A stretch of DNA of 64,000 nucleotides from Coccinella septempunctata (Eukaryota; Arthropoda; Insecta; Coleoptera; Coccinellidae), in NCBI RefSeq assembly GCF_907165205.1, contig NC_058196.1, positions 27,632,501-27,696,500 on the forward strand, read 5' to 3'. The notes beneath the pieces are model-generated. The model was not told the origin of the DNA. It searched no databases and saw only the letters and a list, made by a program, of their open reading frames with translations. Positions 47,780 to 59,100 of the stretch are shown piece by piece (the stretch's first letter is position 1; every line of letters starts with the position of its first letter). The position numbers were made by a program, and so were the translations under genes.

Positions 47780-48785
47780 AAAATATAGGCTGGAACACAC
47801 AGGTTTGTTTCACGGGCCTTATTCAAACAATATGAAACACGAGGCACTGTTTCTTCTGTTCCTATCTGCATCCTGGGTTGCTGCTGTCTTCTACTCCGTT
47901 TTCCTGTGGTTTTTTTCTCTCTCATTCTAGATTCTTCTCGGTTAATTTGTCTCTCTTTGTTTTTCCTCCCAGGTTTTCTTGATACTTCGCTTTTCGTTTT
48001 CGTCATAGTTTACGCTTTCTCTTATATTATATCACTGTTTTCATGGCTTTCCAATTCGTAGGCTCTTTCTGCCAGTTTTGTTATGCGTTCTTTGATTGTT
48101 GTGGTTCCTGTCACTTTGTTTCTTGTGTACAACTCTGCGTCTAGAGTTTCTCTAAGAGTTATGTTCTATATGGTTTCCAACTTTTTGAGTTGATTCTTAT
48201 AAATTATTAAATTTCACTTCCGTATGTCGCAGTCGGTCTTGTTATAGCTTTGTAAAGTTTGACTTTCAGTTCTGGGTACAGTTTTTCTTTCGGTTTATGA
48301 GGGGATAGAGAGATCCTACGATACATACTACTCGCCTTTTTTGATGTATCCTCTATGTGTTGTATTTATATTCAAGTTTTTATCCATTGTTATTCTTAGA
48401 TATTTGACATTTTGTCATTCTATTTCTTTGTCGTTCATTTTGATCTTCATCTTTGGATTATGTTTCTTGTTTATATATTGAAACTTTTGCTTCCATTCAT
48501 TTTTATTCTCCATTTCCTGTACCATTGTGAAATCGCTGTATAGTATGTGTCAAAGAAAGGATCCTTATGGTACTCTTGCTTCTATATTTCCCATCTCAGA
48601 TGAATCTTCCTTGATTTTCACGTAGAATTTCAGGTACGATCTTATAAGTGTCGGAAAGTTCAGTATAATTTTTTCCGCCAACTTGCTTAGACTTGATAGT
48701 AGGCTGTTTGGCCTACAGCTGTAGGATATGCCTATGTTTTATGGTACTTTTATACCTAGTAACCATCAGGGAATGCTGAACGTCT
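47780..48785 (-). pseudogene. Non-LTR retrotransposon (jockey-like) RT remnant
   Basis: Read on the minus strand from about 48750 down, pieces match reverse transcriptase of insect non-LTR elements. First is a 'SLLSSLSKLAEKII' piece (family: YRPISLLS..SK..EK). Then comes SYLKFYVKI, then RVP followed by a stop and GSFL (family VPQGS) near 48565. Next are VKYLRITMDKNLNIN near 48385 and KVKLYKAITRPTATYGSE near 48235. A C-terminal tail with TRNKVTG..TIKERITKLAE follows near 48095. The segment with the catalytic Asp between motifs, and the FADD box, are missing. It is therefore internally deleted as well as full of stops. It ends near the 76-codon frame at 47776-48006, rich in Lys/Arg. Long dead. 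Confidence 0.82.
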
Positions 48786-49690
48786 AAACGCTTTTTTGGC
48801 CTATACATAATAACCACGTATAATTATTGTCCAAGATGATTGGTGTTAAATCTCTAGGTGCCAATCCAACCATGAAATCTTTTTTAAGCATACCTAATTA
48901 GAGCGAAAAAAAGTTGACGTCAAGTACTATAGGTCAAACCTTGCTCTTAATTTCCAGGGAATATTCCTGCCACTTCAATTCAATTTATTACCACTACATT
49001 GTCGGCGCTAAGCGCCTATCGTAAATCCTTCCAAGATAAGCGCGTACAGGCAGGTTTGCTTTGTGGCAATTGAACCCATTATCCAAATGGCATGCGTCCA
49101 CAGAAATTCCTTCGATATGAAATACAAGGAATTTATTTTATACTGACATTTTTATTAAATAGATGCAACTTAAACACTGGGTCCGAATATTATTACACTT
49201 GCAATTTGTAACTTTTGATGTATATAGACACCTAAACCCATTTAGGTGTCACTTAAATTCGTGGATCGTTGGTAAAAACGGGTATTAGGGTGCACTTTTA
49301 ATTGTAGAGAAGCTATAAAGTCATCAACATCCCTCACATAGATTATTCAAAACCTGGGCCTCTTACCTATTGGGAATATCTTGGCAAATCCCTTTAAGAT
49401 TTGAGTGACATGGGACATGACTTAAATAATCTTTTTTTTATTTCAGAGGCACTTCTTCCTACGTTGAAGACTATTGCTGCCAGAAGAATATTGCCTAAGG
49501 AATCATTCAACGAGAGATTGCCAGAAAAATTATGTTAACCAATAGTGTCTTATTCATGAGGTTAGGGAGCCCAGGCGTTCGTACATACCTAAATGAACCA
49601 GAAATTCATAGAAACTGGATTTATCCAGTGCTCTTCTTGGTGTCAGAAGCCCCTGTCATCATTCCAATGTTTCGAACCTAGTTTGGCCGA
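48786..49690. other. No gene recognised
   Basis: AT-rich. Nothing with a domain or clear repeat was seen. Confidence 0.45.
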
Positions 49691-49720
49691 AAAATCTCGC
49701 ACTGCATATGCACCAACTTA

Positions 49721-50104
49721 ATGGGATCGCACGCAACCGCCAAATCAAAGCGGGCATGCGCATCCACACCACAGAACATCGAGGCAGAGCTCCGAGACAT
49801 CGAGAAACAAAGGCAAGACACAGCCGGAAGCATGTTCAGAGCGCGGAAGGACCTGAAGCCGACCGCAAATTTGCCAATACGAAAACGTCAATTTGCCGCG
49901 GCAGATAGACAGGAACTGAATGACATAATATGGCGGAGAAGCAGCTGTCTGTTCGCCAAGCAGCATGTTTATACGTTTCATTTTACAACAGTTTACGCGC
50001 GTTGTCTGCACCCAGCTCGTTTCGGCCAGGGCCAAACGAGCCAACGGGGGTTGGGGGATCTTTTTAGGACCGGGAAGCCATCTAGGAGAGGGCTCACGGC
50101 ATAG
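49721..50104 (+). CDS. Small GC-rich open frame of unknown nature
   Basis: 127 codons from ATG at 49721 to the TAG at 50102. The first ~75 codons look protein-like: charged, helix-prone (IEAELRDIEKQRQDTAGSMF, then RARKDLKP), with G/C-rich third positions unlike the AT-rich flanks. The rest is less convincing. A second frame overlaps it (49708-49908). A GTGAGT donor-like word occurs at 50105-50110 directly after the stop, so an exon in another phase is conceivable. I recognise no family. A CpG-rich regulatory segment is the main alternative. Confidence 0.22.
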   Translation: MGSHATAKSKRACASTPQNIEAELRDIEKQRQDTAGSMFRARKDLKPTANLPIRKRQFAAADRQELNDIIWRRSSCLFAKQHVYTFHFTTVYARCLHPARFGQGQTSQRGLGDLFRTGKPSRRGLTA

Positions 50105-50110
50105 GTGAGT

Positions 50111-53100
50111 CGACCATGAGGCCGCCGATATATAGTGCGCGACGTCTATAAACGAATTTTACGTCCGACGGTATGATGGAGCCGTGTTCGGCTGCCAAAT
50201 TAGGGGGTTAAATTGAATTAGGAGGATGGAGATCGATTTTCGAATTAGTTCGTGGATCGATGCGCTTGATTCACGTCTTTTGAACCGATTCAATATGTTC
50301 AGTTGCATCCAGTCGTGAAGAGTTTCCAAAGAGCATCGAAAAATAAGGTCGCATTTCCTGAGACAACTTCTGGGACTTATTTAGTACAACAACTTAAGAC
50401 TTAAGTTACGTTGAGGTTAAAATGGATATATCTAGATTCAGCAACCTCAAAATAAAAGTTTCCATGGAATCATGCCTGGAAACGCAGAGTTACTTTGCTT
50501 CTAAGAAGACGAGTTGATTATGGATTCTTTCAGAGGGACAGAGATGAGCAAATGAAATTTTGCAGGGGTATTTTTCAAGTAGAGATGTACCTATTTTCCA
50601 TAGCTACAGAGGGTTGAAATCCGCAACCCTTTTTTATTTTCCACCATAACTTTTCATCAAGGTTCAACAGAAAACATGTATTAAAATTTTTTTCTGGAAA
50701 CACTTCTGCCTTTGAACTGAGCCCGTAAAAATGATGAATAAGATTCTTTGGTTTGTTTTTGAACATCACATAGGCATAATCTAGTTATTTATACTATGAT
50801 GTTGGTCAAACTGACGTTCGAAATTACAAAAGGTTGATCCTAAGCAAGGAGAGAAGATTATGGCGGTTTTTGGTTGGTTGTTCAAAAACAGAGCAAGGAC
50901 AATAAATAATTAAGAAACAGTAAAGTTTTCATATGAAATTGTCTTCAAAAAGACACACACACACATTTCTCTGATATACAGGGAGCTGAACATACAAAAT
51001 AAATAATCATGATTTGTTTTCAGGACCTTGCAGAATATTTCGATAGTTTCCTGCGAGTGTAAAATATTAATAAATAAAACTATATATATAAATAAATGAA
51101 TATATTGAGTAAATGAAGCAAATAAGTAAGATATTCAAAAGGTTTCTATCGAAAACATTGTATTTGTAAAATCGAACCTTAATAAAAAAGATATACCATC
51201 GTCCAATTCTTAATATTTAATTTTTTCTTTCCAGGACTGCATCGATTGTTAGGAAGATAAGCTAATGCTTCTGGAATTAATTAAACTGTGACTTTGATTG
51301 GTTTGATCAATAAAAATTCAGAAAAGGACTACCTACCAGAAATTTGTTACTGTTGACAGAATTATGAGTTTCATTATTTGTATGGAAAAATTAATATAAT
51401 TTTCCCCCATCGTTGTTTTATTTGATATTCCCTTTAATCCCAAAAAGTTGATTATATTAAAACTGATCAATTCTTATTCGAGTGAAATATCTAGTATTCA
51501 AAAATCACTGATTTTTGTTATCTATTCTTAAAATGGCCAAAATATAAATCCACTTTAAATGACTCCAACCGTCGGCTGATAAATGTTCCCGTTAAAACAT
51601 AGCAGCTCACTTAAGAATAAAATATGATTTTTTTCTATGTCATCAAAAAACTAATGTGAAAAATTCCTCCAATCCATCCAAGTATGCCTACTTACAAAAA
51701 TATAGTAGTGTTTTATGAAACAGTGCGGTTCATTGATCATCTGTTGGAATTCCATTTAACTGTAGTAGGTAGGTACTAACCGACAGTTTTTTTTGCAATC
51801 TATTTTACAAGCAATAATTCGTAAGGCTTTAAAGTACGAGTTAACCAAAAATCGGGTTTGTTGGATACAATTACTTTTAAATTTATTATTTTTCAACGTC
51901 TTATTCTTTTATGAAGGATTGTACCATCCCAATATTTATTTTACAACATTTCGGTTACAATCAGAATATTTTTAAGCCTACTGCGATGTTACAATCATTT
52001 AGAAATACTTCGAACCAATTCACTATTATATAAATATGTTTCATTCCTTCATTGATAAAATTTGACACTAGAATCTCGAGAAAACTTCAAGGAATTCAAA
52101 GATGACCTTTTTTCCCAATCAGATCAATACTGACTACTGTAGAGTAAGAAAGCAACTTCTGTTATATTCCGATATAGTCAATAAGCATAAAAAATATTTG
52201 TTGATACTTCAAGGAGATTTAAAAGAGTGAATAGATTGAAATTCAAATATCTTCATACAATTTCTCATTAGAGGAGTATGACGATAAACAGATCTTTGCT
52301 GAATTCTGCAATTGCAAGAACTCTAATAGATCACCATATTATAGGTAGGTACGTGTATTTTTTAAGATAATAAAATGTATTATGTTCCTTAGAGTATAAA
52401 GTTTTATGGTAGCCGAAAAAATCAGCTCTGAATAGCTCCTGCAGGAAAAAGAGTGAGAAAATAAAAAAATGCTCTGAAACTTCAAAGTAAAAGAGAATTC
52501 TTGCATCTATTCTAACAAGAAGACTGATTGCAAACACTGTTGAATATTCCGACGGTTAAATACCTTTGCAACATTGAGATCTTTAGCTCCTTTCTAGCAT
52601 TCCTATAAAGTATACTCACTTGACATCCAAACAATGCCCTCTAGAAGAAACACGACCTTCATAAATATGTTTTTAGTTAAGTTAGTATAAACTCAGTTTT
52701 CTACCAGTCAAAGTCAAATATCTAATTCGATCTGCTCACGTTTGAACATAGCAACTCAAGACAAAACTGAATTCAATTCATCGTACTCATCTGGAAGAGT
52801 ACATTTTGAACCAACCAGTAGCACAATAACCCCAGAGCAACTAAGGGTCATACCATACGCTAGGTGGAATTACACACCATAATTTACCAGCCGGGGGCAT
52901 TAAAGGCGGTGTTTAGGATGTGAATTGGCTCATTGTTATGATGTGACCTATTCTGACGTCCGACCAATAGGGAGGTCTGATCAAACTTCCCTAAGCATAT
53001 CGGGTGCAATACATTTTTAGCACATCTGCTCCACTCCATCTGTAGAAAAACGCACGATAACTCGTCAAATGCTTCATACCTTGAAAACTTCGAGAAAAAT

Positions 53101-53290
53101 TATGATAAGGCATTTAAGTCAGAGCCGAAATCATAAAACCATCCGGATTTCATCTAATCTCCCAACACAACCAACTCCTGAGAGATCCAAAGTAGGAATT
53201 ACAGGGTCCAGACGGCTTTAAGTCGAGAGATTGAACAGTTCTAACGAGCGACGTGACAACGTTCGATTAGAAGGGATCACGAAGTCAACC
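50111..53290. other. AT-rich DNA, no gene recognised
   Basis: Contains a short (CA)n run near 50955 and several TAGGTA words. Frames up to 68 codons without motifs. From 52850 onward CpG rises towards the promoter-like cluster at 53305. Confidence 0.5.
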
Positions 53291-53304
53291 ATGATGGATC
53301 CCAC

Positions 53305-53395
53305 AGGCCACGTGACCATAGCAACGACGTCAGCGCCAATCTTCGTCATGGCAACGATCGATATCGCCATGGCAACGGCGTTATTCCCGCCCAAA
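53305..53395. promoter_or_regulatory. Promoter-like cluster: three RFX X-boxes, E-box, CRE, CCAAT, E2F
   Basis: In 90 bp: CACGTG (53309-53314); X-box-like GTGACCATAGCAAC (53312-53325); ACGTCA half CRE (53327-53332); GCCAAT (53335-53340); X-box-like TTCGTCATGGCAAC (53342-53355); X-box ATCGCCATGGCAAC (53363-53376), which fits the consensus RYYNYYN(1-3)RRNRAC without mismatch; and TTCCCGCCC (53384-53392), E2F-like. X-boxes bind RFX factors, which in animals control ciliary genes. The transcript direction is unknown and no confident first exon was found. Motif matches are read directly; function is inferred. Confidence 0.5.
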
Positions 53396-53514
53396 AGACG
53401 GAGAGGGCCGCACGAAGCAGGGAGAGAGCGAGAGAGACGTCCTTGGACGTCGTAAATATCCCATTGGATGGTAAATAATAAAAATTTTACGATTTTCAGC
53501 TGGAATTTTACTTA

Positions 53515-53620
53515 CGGGATCCTCTACTAGATGTAGGTAGAGGTCTCGGTTTTCGAAACGCCGCACTTGAATTCCGGTTCGGCGAACATAGATGGAACTG
53601 TAGGGCTGATGTTGTGCAAC
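53515..53620 (-). other. Weak exon-like segment on minus strand
   Basis: The minus strand reads an acceptor-like GATCCGACAG at about 53610-53619, then 35 open codons (VAQHQPYSSIYVRR…HLVEDP) and a good donor GTAAGT at 53516-53511. The acceptor has a poor pyrimidine tract. No domain recognised; a chance arrangement is quite possible. Confidence 0.2.
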
Positions 53621-53644
53621 CTGTCGGATCGTTAAGAAGAATAC

Positions 53645-53833
53645 ATGCAATCAACCAATTCTCAACAAACCCGTCGTAGGAAGGTTGGGTGGCATGATTC
53701 AGAATTAAAAGCTCTCAGGAAATTGACAAAATTTCGAAAATGTCCGCGAAATACAAACCTACACCTTCGTAGAAATACAGATACCAACCTAGAAAATATA
53801 AACTATCTAAAAGCTTTTCGAGCTCAACACTGA
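53645..53833 (+). pseudogene. Possible fragment of non-LTR retrotransposon
   Basis: A 62-codon frame includes KVGWHDSELKALRKLTKF followed by many Arg/Lys. This recalls the linker between endonuclease and RT in non-LTR elements ('WW…L..LR…'). It is too short to be sure, and no RT motif follows. Confidence 0.25.
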
Positions 53834-54252
53834 CTATAGGTACAAGCTGAGGAAAAAACGCTTCAAAACTACTAGAGAGCATTTTCTATAGAAAAGAGTG
53901 TGATTTAACGAAAAAACATAACTTCCCAACCCACACATACCTACCAATTTTCAGTAGCGGCTCGAGGTCATTCTAACCAAGGGGGCGAATATTTTGATGA
54001 TTATTAGATTTTTTATAATATAATAAGGTGATATTTCTTCTCAAATTAACATATTCTTCTGATTTACTTATGACAATTTTAATAAAGGTTAGAGATTAAT
54101 TTTGGTGCTCACTTCAAGAGGACGTTAAGCCCCCCCTTACCTCCTCTGACGAGCCGCCCTTGACAATTTTGATTCTAATCGGACCATAAACATAAAATTC
54201 GTCCACCATTTCGTAACCGCCATGTTCGAAATGATGATTTGTTTTGAATATA

Positions 54253-54951
54253 CAGGGTGAGTCTTTAACTCGTACAAATATTTCAACAGTAGATTCTTGA
54301 GGTCAAAAGGAACACTTTGTTCCTATAACATTTTTTCCGATTCGGCCCTGATAAAAAGATATAGCCATTTTAAGTTTTCATATTGAGCTATGCCACCCCT
54401 GGAAAAACAAAATTACCTTCACAATAACTAGCTAAATCTGTGAAACTACAAATCTATGGATCTTTCAAACAGAGTTGTATTCAGCCAAATTACCCAATTT
54501 TTCAAGTTTCACAGATACTTTTTTAATTTTTGAACATCAAATTACTCGATAACTGCGCATTATACGAGAAAATATGAAGAATACTTTCATTTTACAGAAT
54601 GTCCACATATTCATAAGCTAGCGTCCAACTTAGTTTCAACAGTTGGGTTCTTTGAATTTTTGGTATTTTTATGGTACGTAATGGTCATAATGAGGAAACT
54701 GGAAGACGTGAATGATATCTTGTGTTCGAAAAAGTTTCATCAAATTAATGAAAAACTATATTCCGAAATACATTACATTCGAAAAAACCGTTTGTGAGAC
54801 AGAACTAAAATTAAAATTTTTTTATGGTTTTTCAACAGCCTGTATCTTTTGAACCGATCCGATTCGGAAACAATGTTATAGGAAAAAAGTGTTTCTTTTG
54901 ACCTCAAGAATCTACTGTTGAAATATTTGTACGAGTAAAATACTCACCCTG
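54253..54951 (+). mobile_element. MITE family A, best-preserved copy (copy 6)
   Basis: 699 bp, flanked by TA (54251-54252 and 54952-54953). The ends are CAGGGTGAGTCTTTAACTCG and CGAGTAAAATACTCACCCTG. The inverted repeats stay alignable for about 105 bp (through CTGATAAAAAGATATAG-like and CCTGTATCTTTTGAACC-like words). Interior non-coding. Reference copy for the six in this window. Confidence 0.95.
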
Positions 54952-54953
54952 TA

Positions 54954-56186
54954 CCTGTAAAGCCTCATAAAATATCAAAAAGATTTCTGTATTATTGATT
55001 CATTCGACTCCCAAAGGAGGGTACAGGCCATTCGCACCAGATTTTCACTTAGCCGTCAGAGGGAGGCAGTCACTTGCACTACAAGTTTTTTTGGATCCTG
55101 TATTGAAAAATTTCTTAATGGGATTTTCTCAGTTCAATATTACGAATCTGCCTGAGAAGGTTGAACTCAAAAAAGGGTGCATCTATCTAGGAAAAGATTA
55201 ATCTATACAGGATACTTAGATTTTCCCTAGTATGAATTGGCAAAAAAAAGTAAATCTACCAAGAAGCTTGATTTATGGCTTATGGGTGATTCGAAGGTCA
55301 ATTCAAAAATTGCTGCTTTAGGCTTTCAAAATTTGGAATTATATTCCAAAAGTTCTTGAGATGGTTCGTTGACGAAGCTGTATTATTGCTAGGTAACGTA
55401 TTTTTACCCTGTTCTTGTAGACAGTTCGTTTAGTTTTGAGCAAAAAGAAGACTGATGTGAAAAAATTTCGTTCAAATTTTATTAACGAGTTTTTTTCTAA
55501 AAATAATATTCAATAAGCAAATTCTCCAAAATAATGTGATAAAAGTATTGGACATCGAATGTTATATGAATACAGACAGATATAATCGTTAAACAGCGCG
55601 TACAAAACTGCTTCCACCATTGCGGACAGGAACAACAACAGAATCAGGCCGAACAGAAACATTTTACGCTAACACGGCACGATTTGAGCATGTAATTTAG
55701 ATAGGCAGAGGTCGAAATAAAGATGAGCGAATGAAAGGGGCGATAATGCCGTACGTAGAATCGCTCCGGGGATGGCAGAAAGGCAAGGGCTTCCTCGAGA
55801 AAGAAGCACATGCATAAATAAACATCCACCTTGAATGGAGGACCCACTTTCTCGAAACGGAAGGATGAATACGTAAACTGACGACAACCCTCCAGAACTT
55901 TCCGGCGTTCCGAATCTATGTAAATATTTTCCGTTGGTGGAGGATGTTGATGCTGGAGAGAAAATAAAGTGGGTTCCAAAACTGCGAGATGAAATGAATT
56001 GTCAAGTAATGCCGGGGGAACTGGCTACGTCACATTTCTGATGATTAAAAATGCAGCTGACTTAATTGGAAGAATGCAGAACCGTATAAGAGAAAGTAAT
56101 TTTCAGTCCACTAAATATTTAAGACTGGAAAAAAAAATGAAGGAAACAAGATAATTTTGTTAGGGAAGTAACAAAATTACTCCCTT
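54954..56186. other. No gene recognised
   Basis: A 68-codon frame (54995-55201) and a 111-codon minus-strand frame (55644-55979) show no domain. The latter lies in a mildly CpG-richer stretch. Confidence 0.45.
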
Positions 56187-59100
56187 CTTTTAGATTTTTA
56201 TATTGGAAATGGCATTTTTCGAAAATTGCAATTTTCAATCTTCGATATCTCCTGTTATATTCGTCTGATCCGATTGGGATTTCCAGTTGTATTATCAGCA
56301 TTGCCTAGGCTTCCACCCTAGCACAAAAACTCGATTTCGTAAATCTCGATTTTTCGGGTCAAAAATGAGCAAGGGGTTAGACCCCCCTAAAATGACCTAT
56401 TTTCTACTCTGTCTGAAAATCAGGATTTTCTATTAATGTCTTAGGATATGGAGTGCATAGAATTTGTTTTGAAGATTATAAAAAACCAAACAGTTGATGA
56501 TTCAATAGAGAATTGTACTCCAGAGAGCTCTTCGAAGTCAACTCGAAAATGAAAAGTGGAAAAACAAAAAAATTTATTTTCTCCTAAACAGAGCCAGATA
56601 TTTGAAATTTTGGTATGAAAATATAGGTTTTCGAACACGCTGAATCTATTGCAAGCAATTTCGAAAGCCTATCTCCCTTCGTTTAGATTTTCATCTTGGA
56701 AATGGCATTTTTCAAAAATTTGCGAATTTCAATCTGCGATATCTCCTGTTATATTCGTCTGATCGAATCGGGATTTCCGGTTATATAATCAGCGTTGCCT
56801 AGGCTTCCACCCTAGCACAAAAACTCGATTTCGAAAATCTCGATTTTTTGGGTCAAAAATGAGCAAGGGGTTAGACCCCCCGAAAATGACATATTTTCTA
56901 CTCTGTCTGAATATCAAGATGTTCTATTACTGTCTTAGGATATGGAGTGCATAGAACTTGTTTTGAAGATTCTAGAAAACCAAACAGTTGATGATTCAAT
57001 AGAGAATTGTACTCCAGAGAGCTCTTCGAAGTCAACTAGAAAATGAAAAGTGGAAAAACAAAAAAATTTATTTTCTCCTAAACAGAGCCAGATATTTGAA
57101 ATTTTGGTATGAAAATATAGGTTTTCGAACACGCTGAATCTATTGCGAGCAATTTCGAAAGCCTATCTCCCTTCGTTTAGATTTTCATCTTGGAAATGGC
57201 ATTTTTCAAAAATTTGCAATTTTCAATCTGCGATATCTCCTGTTATATTCGTCTGATCGAATTGGGATTTCCGGTTATATAATCAGCGTTGCCTAGGCTT
57301 CCACCCCAGCACAAAAACTCGATTCCGAAAATCTCGATTTTTTGGGTCAAAAATGAGCAAGGGGTTAGACCCCCCTAAAATGACATATTTGCTACTCTGT
57401 CTGAAAATCAGGATGTTCTATTACTGTCTAAGGATATGGAGTGCATAGAATTTGTTTTGAAGATTCTAGAAAACCTGACAGTTGATGATTCAATAGAGAA
57501 TTGTACTCCAGAGAGCTCTTCGAAGTCAACTCGAAAATGAAAAGTGGAAAAACAAAAAAATTTATTTTCTCCTAAACAGAGCCAGATATTTGAAATTTTG
57601 GTATGAAAATATAGGTTTTCGAACACGCTGAATCTATTGCGAGCAATTTCGAAAGCCTATCTCCCTTCGTTTAGATTTTCATCTTGGAAATGGCATTTTT
57701 CAAAAATTTGCAATTTTCAATCTGCGATATCTCCTGTTATATTCGTCTGATCGAATTGGGATTTCCGGTTATATAATCAGCGTTGCCTAGGCTTCCACCC
57801 CAGCACAAAAACTCGATTCCGAAAATCTCGATTTTTTGGGTCAAAAATGAGCAAGGGGTTAGACCCCCCTAAAATGACATATTTGCTACTCTGTCTGAAA
57901 ATCAGGATGTTCTATTACTGTCTAAGGATATGGAGTGCATAGAATTTGTTTTGAAGATTCTAGAAAACCTGACAGTTGATGATTCAATAGAGAATTGTAC
58001 TCCAGAGAGCTCTTCGAAGTCAACTCGAAAATGAAAAGTGGAAAAACAAAAAAAATTATTTTCTCCTAAACAGGGCCAGATATTTGAAATTTTGGTATGA
58101 AAATATAGGTTTTCGAACACGCTGAATCTATTGCGAGCAATTTCGAAAGCCTATCTCCCTTCGTTTAGATTTTCATCTTGGAAATGGCATTTTTCAAAAA
58201 TTTGCAATTTTCAATCTGCGATATCTCCTGTTATATTCGTCTGATCGAATTGGGATTTCCGGTTATATAATCAGCGTTGCCTAGGCTTCCACCCCAGCAC
58301 AAAAACTCGATTTCGAAAATCTCGATTTTTTGGGTCAAAAATGAGCAAGGTGTTAGACCCCCCTAAAATGACATATTTGCTACTCTGTCTGAAAATCAGG
58401 ATGTTCTATTACTGTCTTAGGATATGGAGTGCATAGAACTTGTTTTGAAGATTCTAGAAAACCAAACAGTTGATGATTCAATAGAGAATTGTACTCCAGA
58501 GAGCTCTTCGAAGTCAACTCGAAAATGAAAAGTGGAAAAACGAAAAAATTTATTTTCTCCTAAACAGAGCCAGATATTTGAAATTTTGGTATGAAAATAT
58601 AGGTTTTCGAACACGCTGAATCTATTGCGAGCAATTACGAAAGCCTATCTCCCTTCGTTTAGATTTTCATCTTGGAAATGGCATTTTTCAAAAATTTGCG
58701 AATTTCAATCTGCGATATCTCCTGTTATATTCGTCTGATCGAATTGGGATTTCCGGTTATATAATCAGCGTTGCCTAGGCTTCCACCCCAGCACAAAAAC
58801 TCGATTTCGAATATCTCGATTTTTTGGGTCAAAAATGAGCAAGGGGTTAGACCCCCCTAAAATGACATATTTGCTACTCTGTCTGAAAATAAGGATGTTC
58901 TATTACTGTCTTAGGATATGGAGTGCATAGAACTTGTTTTGAAGATTCTAGAAAACCAAACAGTTGATGATTCAATAGAGAATTGTACTCCAGAGAGCTC
59001 TTCGAAGTCAACTCGAAAATGAAAAGTGGAAAAACAAAAAAAATTATTTTCTCCTAAACAGGGCCAGATATTTGAAATTTTGGTATGAAAATATAGGTTT

